Assembly (NCBI GenBank): GCA_002724245.1
Contig: PBOG01000071.1
Span: forward strand, 4,338-53,166
DNA length: 48,829 nucleotides
Source of the DNA: Planctomycetaceae bacterium
GTDB lineage: Bacteria; Planctomycetota; Planctomycetia; Pirellulales; Pirellulaceae
Reading direction: 5' to 3'
The notes below the pieces were generated by a model. It did not search any database. It was not told the DNA's origin and saw nothing but the letters and a program-made list of their open reading frames with translations. This document shows positions 8,537 through 18,254 of the stretch, piece by piece (position 1 is the first letter of the stretch; every line of letters starts with the position of its first letter). Both the position numbers and the translations under genes were made by a program.

Positions 8537-9124
8537 GTTTCCCTCTCCATACTCTGTCGACAACGTGCCGTCACTGCCGGCACTCTAGCCAGACAGAACG
8601 GGCAACTCGGGCACCGCAGAAAACAAACTGGCAGGAATGGATTAGCCTGGTCGCCCACAGCTTGCATCTAACTAACTGGTTTGAAAGCACAAACCAGAAG
8701 CTGAGCACGATCAAGAATGCGAATCCACCAGCGGAGCCTCTATCATATCAGTTTGGACTAACGCTTCAACGCGAATCACAACCGTACGACAGCGAAACCA
8801 TCAGCAAATCACTAACCGTTTCAAGAGATCGGCGTTTGCGAATCTCCAGCCGCTGATGAGCGAACGAAATGTCACCCACGATGCATGGCGGTTCCTCTGG
8901 AGTTTCCGACCTGCCGGGGTCATAATAAACGGACATCCATACCGGGCGCCGGCCTCGCAGCGTCACACCGATCACAGCGTATCGCAGGCCAGTCCCGGAA
9001 TGCAGTTGGGTTTGTCGTGGCCACCTGTGGACGGCCGTGTATCCGGCAGACCTGCCTTTCAGCCGTTTAGTTTTCTGCGTATCAAATTGAAATCTCGTCG
9101 TTCACTTCACAACGGTTGACCACT
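8537..9124. other. Divergent intergenic region between DUF1501 and DUF1549 genes
   Basis: These 588 bases contain no frame with recognisable content. They presumably carry two promoters. The one clear structure is the inverted repeat at 8676-8697. Confidence 0.5.
8676..8697. promoter_or_regulatory. 8-bp perfect inverted repeat in a divergent promoter region
   Basis: CTGGTTTG (8676-8683) and CAAACCAG (8690-8697) are perfectly complementary and separated by AAAGCA. The repeat lies 140 bases upstream of the DUF1501 start and 428 bases upstream of the DUF1549 start. The geometry suits either a dimeric regulator site or an RNA hairpin; no T-run follows. Confidence 0.35.
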
Positions 9125-11587
9125 ATGCAAATGTTGAAGTGCCTCAGGGTAACCGGTGTATTGGTGGTTTCTTTCATAGCGACCGCGACAGGACAAGAAC
9201 TGCACATTACACCTGATCGCGTACTACTTACCGGCAAGTTCCAGCAAGCCCAGCTTCTGGTAAACCAGAAAGACTCGTCCAATACATCTGCCATAGGCCT
9301 GGATGACCTGACCGCTGCAGCAAATTACACAGTCCTGGATCCGAACGTAGCACGAGTTGATACACAGGGACGCATCACCGCGTTACGTGATGGAGTCACC
9401 AAAGTCACGATCGCCTACCAGAATCTGGTTCAAGAGATTTTCGTCGAAGTGCAAGGCGAGAAGACCACGCAAATTGAATTTACGCAAGACATCCTTCCTA
9501 TTCTCAATAAAGCAGGCTGTGCTGCTGGTGCCTGCCACGCTAGCCAATTCGGCAAAGGTGGCTTCAAGCTATCGATCTTTGGCTTTGACCCGCAAGCTGA
9601 TTTTCGCGCCATTGCCAGGGCAAGCCGAGGCAGGCGACTGAACTTTGGGAGCCCAAAGTTCAGTCTCTTGATGGCCAAGCCAGCGATGCTAGTGCCCCAC
9701 GGAGGCGGGCGGCGTCTCGACCCCGACACGATTGGCTACGAAATTCTGCGTGAGTGGATTTCAAATGGTGCAACCACTCCTGCGGAAAAACCCGTCAAGG
9801 CAATATCACTTCACGTAACCCCTGGCCAACGGGCGACGAAACTGGATGAGACACAACAGTTACGTGCCGTGGTCAAGTACTCCGACGCTTCTTTTCGTGA
9901 TGTGACATCGTTCGCCCGTTACGATGTGATGGACGAAGGAGTACTCTCAGTAACATCCGACGGACTTGTAACCGCGACCGGCAAAGGACAATCTGCAGTC
10001 ATGGTCCGTTATGAAGGCCAGGTCGAGGCTGTGACCTTTGTGGTTCCCTTTGGAAACCGTACGCAGCTTGCCAACTGGAAAAACCACAACTTCATCGACG
10101 AATTGGCCGCAAACAAGTTCCGCGAATTACAGCTCGAACCTTCAGCCTTGTGCGATGACGCAACCTTCCTGCGCCGTGCGTTCCTGGATGCGATCGGGGG
10201 CCTGCCAACACTTACAGAGGCTTCTGCATTCCTGGATTCCCAAGATCCTCAAAAACGAACACACCTTGTCGAGCGTTTGCTCGGCCTGGCAAAAGACCCT
10301 GCGGAAAACATCTACAACGACCGTTACGCGTCTTTCTGGACACTAAAGTGGTCCGACCTGATCCGCAACAACAGCAACGACCTTGGTGAACAGGGCATGT
10401 GGGCACTTCATAATTGGATCAAGGAATCTTTTCGCACCAACAAGCCCTATGATCAGTTCGTCCGTGAACTGGTGACAGCCAAAGGCTCAATCTACTCGAG
10501 CGGACCAGCAAATTACTTCCGCATTAATGGAAACGCTTCAGAACTCACCGAAGCAACCTCGCAATTATTCCTTGGCCTTCGTCTCGAGTGCGCAAAGTGC
10601 CATCACCATCCTTTTGAGAGTTACAGTCAAGCTGACTATTACGGCCTGGCTGCGTTCTTCGCTCGAGTAGGCCAAAAAGGAAGTGAAGAATTCGGCCTGT
10701 TCGGTGGTGAATCCGTGATCGTCGTTCGTGATACCGGCGAAGTAAAACATCCACGTACTGGACAGCAGATGCAACCAACGCCACTCGCAGGCAAACCAAT
10801 CGACCATCGACTCGACCGACGAATACCGTTAGCCAAGTGGCTAACCGGACCTGACAACAAGCTCTTCGCAGAATCCGTCGTCAATCGATACGTGGGATAT
10901 TTACTGGGGCGGGGCCTGGTTGAGCCCATTGACGATATGCGCAGCACCAATCCGCCCAGCAACACCGCACTACTAGGCGCGCTGTCCCAGACACTTGCCG
11001 ATAGTGGATTTGATCTCAAGCAACTTATGCATGCAATCATGACGTCACGGCTCTACCAATTGAGCTCGCAACCCACGGAGCAGAATTTCTCTGACCGAAG
11101 GTTCTACAGCCACTACCGCGTCAAGCGACTGGCCGCAGAGCCTCTGCTGGATGCAATCGACCAGGCCGTCGGAGCCAACACCAAATTCAAGAATTTACCA
11201 CCTGGCACACGGGCGACGGAACTTCCCGATGCAGAGTACCCTAACTACTTCCTGAAGACATTCGCCAAACCACGCCGCGCCAGCGTGTGCGAATGCGAGA
11301 GAGTCCCGGACGAGAACCTGGCACAGGCATTACACACATTGAATGGTGACATTCTGGCCGAGAAGATTTCCGGCAAGACCTCACGCATCGGAACACTACT
11401 CGCCAATAAAACGGGACATGACGACATCGTGAACCAACTCTTCCTGGCAACCTTGATTCGTCGTCCCAGCCCGGAAGAAATCACCTTCAGCCGAGAACTC
11501 CTGCAGAACAGCCCAAGTCCCAAAGAATGCTATGAGGATCTCTTGTGGGCCTTGATCAACTCCAAACAATTCCTGTTTGTCCACTGA
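9125..11587 (+). CDS. Big_2 / PSCyt1 / DUF1549 / DUF1553 exported protein
   Basis: This 820-residue planctomycete multidomain protein has an N-terminal signal peptide (VTGVLVVSFIATATG). A first bacterial Ig-like domain covers about residues 25-110. A PSCyt1-type cytochrome-like segment follows, with the CX4CH motif CAAGACH at 132-138. A second Ig-like domain lies at about 225-312 (SVTSDGLVTATGKGQSAVMV). DUF1549 (about 320-540) contains CAKCHHHPFE at 489-498, a CxxCH motif, and DUF1553 runs from about 560 to the end (LAKWLTGPDNKLFAESVVNRY). The CxxCH/CX4CH motifs suggest covalent haem or metal binding; the reaction is unknown. The TTG at 9116 is an alternative start. The PPC gene follows after 42 bases, so the two are probably one transcript. 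Confidence 0.85.
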   Translation: MQMLKCLRVTGVLVVSFIATATGQELHITPDRVLLTGKFQQAQLLVNQKDSSNTSAIGLDDLTAAANYTVLDPNVARVDTQGRITALRDGVTKVTIAYQNLVQEIFVEVQGEKTTQIEFTQDILPILNKAGCAAGACHASQFGKGGFKLSIFGFDPQADFRAIARASRGRRLNFGSPKFSLLMAKPAMLVPHGGGRRLDPDTIGYEILREWISNGATTPAEKPVKAISLHVTPGQRATKLDETQQLRAVVKYSDASFRDVTSFARYDVMDEGVLSVTSDGLVTATGKGQSAVMVRYEGQVEAVTFVVPFGNRTQLANWKNHNFIDELAANKFRELQLEPSALCDDATFLRRAFLDAIGGLPTLTEASAFLDSQDPQKRTHLVERLLGLAKDPAENIYNDRYASFWTLKWSDLIRNNSNDLGEQGMWALHNWIKESFRTNKPYDQFVRELVTAKGSIYSSGPANYFRINGNASELTEATSQLFLGLRLECAKCHHHPFESYSQADYYGLAAFFARVGQKGSEEFGLFGGESVIVVRDTGEVKHPRTGQQMQPTPLAGKPIDHRLDRRIPLAKWLTGPDNKLFAESVVNRYVGYLLGRGLVEPIDDMRSTNPPSNTALLGALSQTLADSGFDLKQLMHAIMTSRLYQLSSQPTEQNFSDRRFYSHYRVKRLAAEPLLDAIDQAVGANTKFKNLPPGTRATELPDAEYPNYFLKTFAKPRRASVCECERVPDENLAQALHTLNGDILAEKISGKTSRIGTLLANKTGHDDIVNQLFLATLIRRPSPEEITFSRELLQNSPSPKECYEDLLWALINSKQFLFVH

Positions 11588-11629
11588 GAGCCCCAGCACC
11601 CGTTTCCCAGGAACCATAGCAGTTACACC

Positions 11630-13735
11630 ATGTGTCTTCGCATATCCCTGCTTTTGCTACTCACTTTATTGGCCGCGGGTCAAACGCGATCACAGACGTC
11701 ATACCCAATGCTGATGAGCATACGTCCAGTGGCGACTCAACAGGGTCAAACGTCAGAACACACGGTCCGATCACGATACGATCTCTACGGCGCCTACAAG
11801 GTGCTCGTTTCTGGTGACGGTGTGCAAGGCGAGGTCGTACCGCACTCCGTAAAAGAAGGTGAAAAGCCTAAAAAGATTGAATCGCTCAAAGTGCGATTCA
11901 CAGTTGCTGCCGATGCGCAACCCGGTGTGCGGGATTTCCGACTCGCGACTCCCCGTGGCGTAAGTACGCTGGGACAACTGGTAGTCACTCGCGGCACGGT
12001 GGTTCTCGAAACCGGTGATAACGATGCATTATCGAATCCACAACCGGTCCAATTCCCCGCAACCTTATGTGGTGCTATTGAAAAAGCAGAAGACATTGAC
12101 TATTTCCAGTTCTCGGTCGACGCAAATACATCGCTCAGCTTTCATGTGCGGTCAATGCGTCTTCAAGATCGCATTCACGACCTTCAGCAACACATCGATC
12201 CAATTCTCACTTTACGATCAAAGTCAGGTGCGACACTAGCCTCTTCAGACAACTTTTATAGTGCCGACCCCTTTCTAGGCTATCGTTTTGAAGACGCCGG
12301 CGATTACCTGCTGGAGATTCGTGATGTCCGCTACCACGGAAACACTTATTGGGAATACAGTATTGAAGTCGGTGCGCAGCCATTTGTACTCAACACGTAC
12401 CCCATTGGGCTGGCAGCTCGGAAAGCTACGCAGGTTGAATTGATCGGATTCAGTATTCCGTCGAACCCCATCGCAGAATTCCAAGTTCCAGTCCAACAAG
12501 GAAAGGCCGTAGAAGTCGGTATTCCGCTGGAATCAACACTCAGCAACCCAGTGCCCCTGATTGTCACCGATCTGCCAGTCACCACTGAACAAGCCCAGGA
12601 ACATGCGCACATCGAGAATGCACAGCGTGTTCCAGTCCCTACCGGCATCAATGGCCGCTTGTCCCGCGAGGGTGAAATTGACTGCTACGCCTTCGACGCC
12701 AAGAAGGGAGACGTCCTGACGTTTGAGGTCACTGCCCGACGCAGGCAATCTGCAGTTGATTCGCACCTGCGAATCCTTGACGGCAACGGAAAACAGTTAC
12801 AACTGAACGACGATTTAAGGATTGGCAAACGCGGCTTTTCAGATTCATTGATCGAATCCTGGACCGCGCCCGCCGACGGAAACTATGTCATCGAACTGCG
12901 TGATGTTCACCTGCGTGGCGGCCCACGGTTTGTCTACTTCCTCGAATTGACACGCAGCAAACCCTACTTCCAACTTTTTGCCGATACCGACAAAACACAA
13001 CTAGCGCCCGGCGCAGCCGGGGTTATTTTCGTTCGGGCAGTCCGGAAGAATGGTTTCTCCGGCACGATCGAATTAGGCATCGAGCATCTCCCGCAAGGTG
13101 TGACTGCGAACTGTGGCCGAATCCTTCCGGACGGACAAGACGGCTGCATTATTCTGGAAGCCGGCCCTGAAACGACTTTGTCCGCAACGAATGTATTCAT
13201 TCATGGCAAGGCCGCAGGAAATAAAAGTGAGCCCGCCGGAGACATCTCGAAAATTCGGGCCACCCAGTACCAGGAAACATATCTACCTGGTGGTGGCAGG
13301 GGCCATTGGCCCGTAGAAATGCACACGGTTGCGATAGGTCAGCCAGGAGACGTGCTCGAAATCGCATTAGACAACTATGAAATCACCCTGCAACCAGGTG
13401 AGACACGAAAAATCAATGTAGAAGTGAAGCGTGCCAAGGGATTTGACAAGAACGTCACATTGGACGTCATGTATCAGCACCTCGGTAGTATCTACGGCAA
13501 TACGCTTCCCAAGGGTGTAACGATTGATGCGAACGCCAGCAAAACGCTGCTAACGGCTGGAACAACTCAAGGTCAGATCGTATTTAAAGCCGACGCCAAG
13601 GCATCCCCCGTCGACAGACAACAGGTAGCCGTAATGGCAAACGTTTCGATTAATTTTGTGATGAAGACTACGTTTTCAAGCAAGCCGCTACTGATTAGCG
13701 TGGCCAACCCGAAACCTGACAATCCCGAGGACTGA
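11630..13735 (+). CDS. PPC-domain exoprotein
   Basis: The 701-residue protein starts with a signal peptide (SLLLLLTLLAAGQTRSQ). It contains two segments of the pre-peptidase C-terminal (PPC) type, a beta-sandwich seen in secreted proteins. The first, about residues 140-245, reads EDIDYFQFSVDANTSLSFHV to AGDYLLEIRDVRYHG. The second, about 335-440, reads GEIDCYAFDAKKGDVLTFEV to DGNYVIELRDVHLRGG. The C-terminal third has further Ig-like beta segments (YEITLQPGETRKINVEVKRA). No peptidase motif is visible. Such proteins are commonly encoded next to DUF1549/DUF1553 and DUF1501 genes in planctomycetes, as here, which suggests a joint cell-surface complex. Confidence 0.8.
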   Translation: MCLRISLLLLLTLLAAGQTRSQTSYPMLMSIRPVATQQGQTSEHTVRSRYDLYGAYKVLVSGDGVQGEVVPHSVKEGEKPKKIESLKVRFTVAADAQPGVRDFRLATPRGVSTLGQLVVTRGTVVLETGDNDALSNPQPVQFPATLCGAIEKAEDIDYFQFSVDANTSLSFHVRSMRLQDRIHDLQQHIDPILTLRSKSGATLASSDNFYSADPFLGYRFEDAGDYLLEIRDVRYHGNTYWEYSIEVGAQPFVLNTYPIGLAARKATQVELIGFSIPSNPIAEFQVPVQQGKAVEVGIPLESTLSNPVPLIVTDLPVTTEQAQEHAHIENAQRVPVPTGINGRLSREGEIDCYAFDAKKGDVLTFEVTARRRQSAVDSHLRILDGNGKQLQLNDDLRIGKRGFSDSLIESWTAPADGNYVIELRDVHLRGGPRFVYFLELTRSKPYFQLFADTDKTQLAPGAAGVIFVRAVRKNGFSGTIELGIEHLPQGVTANCGRILPDGQDGCIILEAGPETTLSATNVFIHGKAAGNKSEPAGDISKIRATQYQETYLPGGGRGHWPVEMHTVAIGQPGDVLEIALDNYEITLQPGETRKINVEVKRAKGFDKNVTLDVMYQHLGSIYGNTLPKGVTIDANASKTLLTAGTTQGQIVFKADAKASPVDRQQVAVMANVSINFVMKTTFSSKPLLISVANPKPDNPED

Positions 13736-13764
13736 CCACCGAGCAAGCTCGATCAACGGTCAGT

Positions 13765-14925
13765 TCATGTCTTCCACGCTTGCCAATCATCTGCGACCGA
13801 CGAAACCTCCGTAGCACAACCACGGACCGCGCTTTGTATCGTCGCAAGGGTCGCGGTGAGATCTTCCATCCCACTGATGCCATCGTATGCCAAGGGGAGT
13901 TCGTTAATTACCGCATCTGCGAAGTGATCCCAGACGTTTCGATGCGCCTGGTCATAATAGGAATTGTTGGAAACCCAGGAACGGTCGGAACTCCCGTCCA
14001 GTTGGAAATCGCGGGCCTTTCCCTGCCGATAAAGCGTTACAGGTGCCACTTGTGTAAATCCCGGTGCAGCGCCACCTCCCTCTCCAAATACACGAAGCGT
14101 CCCTTTCGTACCCAGGATCTCGCTACGAAAACCAACCCACGGGCCCGCCTCAGGAATGGTTTCGCAGTGACACCACATCCCATCTACAGCATCGTCGGAA
14201 TGTACCCAACTGATGGCCGTAATCCCGCGAAGCTGCCACTCTCGTCCAACACCGTGCTTACGTTGTAACGCCGTGACAGTTTGAATACCTGACCCAGCAA
14301 ACAAACGAGCAGTTGCAAATAGATGGGGACCATGATCCATAACCCAGGGAAACTGCCCACCTCCGGACAGTTGCGGATCAAACCTCCAGGCAACATCATG
14401 CCCAAGTCCGTTCAACCGTCGATTCTCGGACTCATTAAACAGCCACGCCTGCTTGCATTGGCGTATCTGGCGAATCTCACCGATTTCACCCGCTTGAATT
14501 AGATCTCGGGCTAGACGATGAGGACCGTGAAAGTAGTAGCTCTCGCCCACCATCAGACGAACTGAACTTGCGGCAGCCGCCTGAATCATCTCCTGCGCCT
14601 GCCCGCGACTCAGCGCCATTGGTTTTTCCACGTAAACGTGCTTGCCTGCTTGCGCCGCCGCAATTGCCATTTCAGCATGAAGAAAAGGGGGAATCACCAA
14701 GTCAACTACATCGATTCCAGGATCCGCGAGCAGCTCATCGTAGCGAGTGTAAATCTGGTCAACTTCGTGTTGTTGAGCGAGTTGACGCAAACCCGCTTCA
14801 TCGGTGTCACACAGCGCAGTTAGCTCGAGTGACGGCAAGCTTCGCAAAACATTCAAATGACACGGGGCAGCAACTTTTCCCAAGGCACCAACTAACGCTA
14901 CTTTGAGCGGTGGATGCTCAGCCAT
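13765..14925 (-). CDS. Gfo/Idh/MocA family oxidoreductase
   Basis: This 386-residue protein belongs to the NAD(P)-dependent sugar/inositol dehydrogenase superfamily. The N-terminal Rossmann half starts LKVALVGALGKVAAP, and its glycine motif is looser than the usual GxGxxG. The family signature HVYVEKPMAL follows near residue 95. The C-terminal half (from about 120) has the beta-sheet substrate domain with GEIGEIRQIR and GGQFPWVMDHGPHLF. The substrate cannot be read from the sequence, but a sugar or polyol is likely. ATG 14925 is preferred over an in-frame start nine codons earlier because the Rossmann strand follows it directly. The gene ends 29 bases from the convergent PPC gene. Confidence 0.85.
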   Translation of the reverse strand: MAEHPPLKVALVGALGKVAAPCHLNVLRSLPSLELTALCDTDEAGLRQLAQQHEVDQIYTRYDELLADPGIDVVDLVIPPFLHAEMAIAAAQAGKHVYVEKPMALSRGQAQEMIQAAAASSVRLMVGESYYFHGPHRLARDLIQAGEIGEIRQIRQCKQAWLFNESENRRLNGLGHDVAWRFDPQLSGGGQFPWVMDHGPHLFATARLFAGSGIQTVTALQRKHGVGREWQLRGITAISWVHSDDAVDGMWCHCETIPEAGPWVGFRSEILGTKGTLRVFGEGGGAAPGFTQVAPVTLYRQGKARDFQLDGSSDRSWVSNNSYYDQAHRNVWDHFADAVINELPLAYDGISGMEDLTATLATIQSAVRGCATEVSSVADDWQAWKT

Positions 14926-15147
14926 CAGTGATTGCCCCCGCAGAAAACTCAATTGATTATGGAGCCCGTTGTGGTGCCACTAATACTGCCAGCTTAGCGG
15001 CCAACCTTCGAACTCGCGGCATACGTTCACCGCCGCATCATAACGAGATTCCGAAATCTCGCAGGAATATGCCACCACCCACTCTACCTCTCTGCAATTG
15101 TGATAGTCAGACACGAACCAGGTCTTCACTACCAGGACAACGACAGG

Positions 15148-16398
15148 TCATCCATCGCGCCGAAAAACACGTTGTGTATCAACAATCGCATCGGCCAGAA
15201 TCTTGACTTCTTCCTGAGTGTTGTAGAGATAGAAGCTCGCGCGTAACGTCGCAGTCACTCCCAAATGCTGGTGCAGTGGCATCGCACAGTGATGCCCAGC
15301 CCGCACTGCCACTCCCTGCTGATCAAGAGCCTGTGCGGCGTCATGCGGATGTATGCCATCCAGCAGGAAATTAACGATCGGACCTTTGTGCTCAATTGGT
15401 GGACCAAGAATTCGAACACCCTCAAGGGAACTCAAGCGCTGGTGCGCCTCAACAACCAGCTGCCTCTCATGATCCTGTATTGCCTCTATTCCGATATCTT
15501 CCAGATACTCGATCGCCGTAGTCAGGCCGATCGCGGGAGCAATGGGTGGTGTACCTGCTTCAAACTTCTCCGGTAATTCCCCGGGCTCGAACCCGTCGGT
15601 CGTGACGCTGCGGATCATGCTGCCACCACCCAAAAACGGAGGCATTTCTTCCAACAGCTCCTCACGGCCGTAAAGCACACCAATTCCAGATGGCCCGAGC
15701 ATTTTGTGTCCACTAAAGGCCAGGAAATCCACACCAGAGGCCTGAACATCGGTCACCTGGTGGGGGGCACTCTGTGCGGCATCCAATAGAACTAAAGCAC
15801 CCGCGGAATGTGCCTGCGCGACAATGTCCTTAACGGGAACGTGACTTCCCAGCACATTGCTTGCAGCAGTCAAGCTGACAATCCGTGTACGCTCATTCAA
15901 CAGGCTGGACAATTGCGACAGCTGTAACTGGCCATCTTGCTCAACGGGAACAAAGCGGATCACAGCTCCAGTTCGTTCAGCTAGTTGCTGCCAAGGAACA
16001 ATGTTTGAATGATGTTCCAACAAGGTGAGCAGGATCTCGTCACCGGACTGAATGTGACCTTGCCCCCAACTGTGTGCAACGAGGTTAATCGCCGCAGTCG
16101 TACCAGAAGTAAAAACAACCTCGTGTGGATGCCGCGCGTGAATGAACCTCGCTACAGCTTCTCGCGCCTGTTCGTACAGGTCGGTACTCTGTTCACTAAG
16201 CGCGTGGATCCCGCGATGGACATTCGAGTATTGCTGCGTGTAAAAGTCACTAATGCGCTGGACTACCTGGCGCGGGCGCTGCGTTGTCGCTGCATTGTCC
16301 AGGTAGACCAGAAGTTTGTCACCGTGAACGCGCGTATCCAGAATAGGGAAGTCCGCACGCAATGCCTTTGGATCAAAAGAGTTGACCGAAGTATTCAT
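15148..16398 (-). CDS. sufS: Cysteine desulfurase SufS
   Basis: This PLP enzyme removes sulfur from cysteine as a persulfide for Fe-S cluster assembly in the cytoplasm. The 416-residue protein begins with LRADFPIL and LVYLDNAATTQRPR. Family motifs include YSNVHRGIHALSEQ, VFTSGTTAAINLVA, the PLP lysine Lys232 in SGHKMLGPSGIG, and the active-site Cys371 in RAGHHCAMPLHQHLG. The RAGHHC loop and the length place it in the SufS (group II) branch rather than IscS. No sufBCD or sufU/sufE gene is adjacent within the window, which is unusual for sufS. An SDR gene lies 90 bases upstream on the same strand. Confidence 0.92.
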   Translation of the reverse strand: MNTSVNSFDPKALRADFPILDTRVHGDKLLVYLDNAATTQRPRQVVQRISDFYTQQYSNVHRGIHALSEQSTDLYEQAREAVARFIHARHPHEVVFTSGTTAAINLVAHSWGQGHIQSGDEILLTLLEHHSNIVPWQQLAERTGAVIRFVPVEQDGQLQLSQLSSLLNERTRIVSLTAASNVLGSHVPVKDIVAQAHSAGALVLLDAAQSAPHQVTDVQASGVDFLAFSGHKMLGPSGIGVLYGREELLEEMPPFLGGGSMIRSVTTDGFEPGELPEKFEAGTPPIAPAIGLTTAIEYLEDIGIEAIQDHERQLVVEAHQRLSSLEGVRILGPPIEHKGPIVNFLLDGIHPHDAAQALDQQGVAVRAGHHCAMPLHQHLGVTATLRASFYLYNTQEEVKILADAIVDTQRVFRRDG

Positions 16399-16488
16399 CC
16401 AATAGAACTCTTGTTATCAGTTTTCCGCTACAAAATCTGTATGTGAACTTACTTTTTGCTGATCGCTGTGGGCAGTGCTGCAACGCCG

Positions 16489-17220
16489 TTAACCACGACC
16501 GATGTACGCTTGATCTCTTGGCAAAACAACCGCGTCGAGCATCGCCACATGCGAGGGCAAGGTAGCCATCAACAATGCTACTTCAGCAAGCTCATCCACG
16601 GTCATCATCGGTTCATTATCTTGTGGCTTGCCGGATTCGACTCTCCGCTCAGAAAGAACATTTCCGGGATGCAAACAACCACATGTGATTCCGTGTTCGC
16701 GTCCCTCCAACGCAGTCACGTGGGTAAGCCCTACCAACCCGAATTTCGACGTCGAATAGGGAGCAGACCTCGGACGAACACGCTGAGCGGAAATGGATCC
16801 GACATTAATAATACGACCTGTACCCTTCGGTTTCATTAAACGCATCGCACGCTGAGTACATAGGAAAGGCCCTCGGAGGTTCGTGTTGATCACTCGATCC
16901 CAGGACTCCAATGAAAGCTCGTCAATAGGCCCACCGTCAAATGCACCAGCATTGTTGACAAGAACATCAAGCTGGCCAAACTCCGAATTTAACCCGTTAA
17001 ACACACGTTCCACGGTCTCCGGCTGTGAAATATCTCCGGCGACCATGAGCACCGGCACATCCCATTTGGCCAATTCAGATTTGGCATGAGATAGTTTCTC
17101 CGCATTCCGAGCGTTGATCACTAGTGCAGCGCCGGCCTGGCCAAACGCGTGACAAATTGCTTTCCCAATCCCCTGGCTGGCCCCGGTTACCATGGCAACT
17201 TTTTCCGACAATTTTCCCAT
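16489..17220 (-). CDS. SDR family oxidoreductase
   Basis: This is a classical short-chain dehydrogenase of 243 residues. The cofactor loop TGASQGIG is at 12-19, NNAG follows near residue 84, and the catalytic Ser lies in VGSISAQ with Tyr155 and Lys159 in PYSTSKFG. The sequence INARNAEKL after the second strand, rather than an acidic residue, leaves NADP(H) use possible. Start 17220 is well supported because AGGAGG stands six bases upstream. The start leaves 162 bases to the holin-like gene upstream, and sufS follows after 90. The substrate is unknown; FabG-like and glucose-dehydrogenase-like proteins share this pattern. Confidence 0.88.
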   Translation of the reverse strand: MGKLSEKVAMVTGASQGIGKAICHAFGQAGAALVINARNAEKLSHAKSELAKWDVPVLMVAGDISQPETVERVFNGLNSEFGQLDVLVNNAGAFDGGPIDELSLESWDRVINTNLRGPFLCTQRAMRLMKPKGTGRIINVGSISAQRVRPRSAPYSTSKFGLVGLTHVTALEGREHGITCGCLHPGNVLSERRVESGKPQDNEPMMTVDELAEVALLMATLPSHVAMLDAVVLPRDQAYIGRG

Positions 17221-17382
17221 GGTACCCTCCTGACTTCCGTGGACAGTGGACCTCAGATACGAGTATGGCACTCCCAGTAGACCCTGAACAGCGGCCATCT
17301 GGACAATGGTCCCCGTGGCGGCAAGCAGAGCCGCCCAAGAATAAACAAGACACCACCAGAAACGTCGGCAACTCGCCGTCCG

Positions 17383-17853
17383 TTACGGGGTGGTAGCGGA
17401 AGCTTCGTCCGCGGAATCGGGTTTCAGCGAATCGGAAACGGACCACTCCCGCAACCAGACTGCGTCCTCGCGAAGCTCAGCGATGGACTCCTTTAGTCCA
17501 GAAAACTCTCGTTGAAAGCGATTCCAACTTCGGCGCAGCGTTTCCAGTCCAGACAGGATCAAAACCACGCCTAGACAGAGAGAACCCCAGGGTCGGGGTC
17601 CAGGTATTGTAGTTGTTGCGATCCATTGATCGATCAGACTACCGGCGAGGACCGCCAAGACCGCCATGCCAACCAGACATTGAGTTAATCCCAAACCACC
17701 GAAAATACCCAGCCGTTTAATTTGCCGCAGGTCGTTGCAAACCTCCAGCTCTGCCAACTGGCGGCGCAGCACCAACAAGTCAACAAAGTCACTGAACAAC
17801 CGCCGCCATTCTTCAGTCCAAGAAGGCGTCTTTGCCCCTGCATACTCAGGCAT
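17383..17853 (-). CDS. Membrane protein of holin-X / YqjE (DUF1469) type
   Basis: The 156-residue protein has an N-terminal amphipathic, charged segment (WRRLFSDFVDLLVLRRQLAELE). A hydrophobic hairpin of two helices follows, at about 55-80 (LTQCLVGMAVLAVLAGSLI) and 93-112 (WGSLCLGVVLILSGLETL). A charged C-terminal helix (about 115-145, FSGLKESIAELREDAV) completes it. This layout is that of the phage holin family 6 / YqjE group, which in proteobacteria is encoded next to YqjD. The start codon lies inside the preceding gene: the eight bases ATGCCTGA are shared, so the two are translationally coupled. Function in membrane or envelope stress is inferred only from the association. Confidence 0.6.
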   Translation of the reverse strand: MPEYAGAKTPSWTEEWRRLFSDFVDLLVLRRQLAELEVCNDLRQIKRLGIFGGLGLTQCLVGMAVLAVLAGSLIDQWIATTTIPGPRPWGSLCLGVVLILSGLETLRRSWNRFQREFSGLKESIAELREDAVWLREWSVSDSLKPDSADEASATTP

Positions 17854-18214
17854 GCTCTTCCTCGCTGCCAGTCTTCGAGTCACGTTGCGGTTCAACAGTC
17901 ACAGCTTGCTTTACTGCTTGCCACAATTCGTCCCAGAATGAACTTGTCATCCACTTCTTGATTCGATCGATACTGGCGCGGATGCTCCACTCCTGCGGCA
18001 AACGTCCCCACATAAACAACCCAATAGTCACGGCAGCCAAAATGGAACGGCCAGGGTTACGGCCAATGTGTTCGCAGCAATTTCCCACAATCACCGTGGG
18101 CGCGAGTAAACGGTTTGCACGGCGATCCAGGCGTCTCCGTAAACGCCCGATATCTCGGCGTAATACGTGCCGACGTTCCTCCGCATCAGCTGTCACAGGA
18201 CCAGGTTGGTTCAT
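17846..18214 (-). CDS. Small basic membrane-associated protein (YqjK-like position)
   Basis: I do not recognise this 122-residue protein by sequence. The N-terminal half is highly basic and helical (RRHVLRRDIGRLRRRLDRRA, residues about 14-33). One hydrophobic segment follows near residues 57-70 (SILAAVTIGLFMWG), then a Trp-rich amphipathic part (SSFWDELWQAVKQAVTVE) and a charged tail ending EEEHA. It lies between a YqjD/ElaB-like and a YqjE-like gene, 40 bases after the first and overlapping the second by eight. The middle place of a yqjD-yqjE-yqjK type set makes a membrane-anchored partner likely. The start at ATG 18214 is provisional because no strong ribosome binding site precedes it. Confidence 0.55.
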   Translation of the reverse strand: MNQPGPVTADAEERRHVLRRDIGRLRRRLDRRANRLLAPTVIVGNCCEHIGRNPGRSILAAVTIGLFMWGRLPQEWSIRASIDRIKKWMTSSFWDELWQAVKQAVTVEPQRDSKTGSEEEHA

Positions 18215-18254
18215 CGATCCGGTTCCGTAGATGATATTGGAATCTGCAGTTCCG

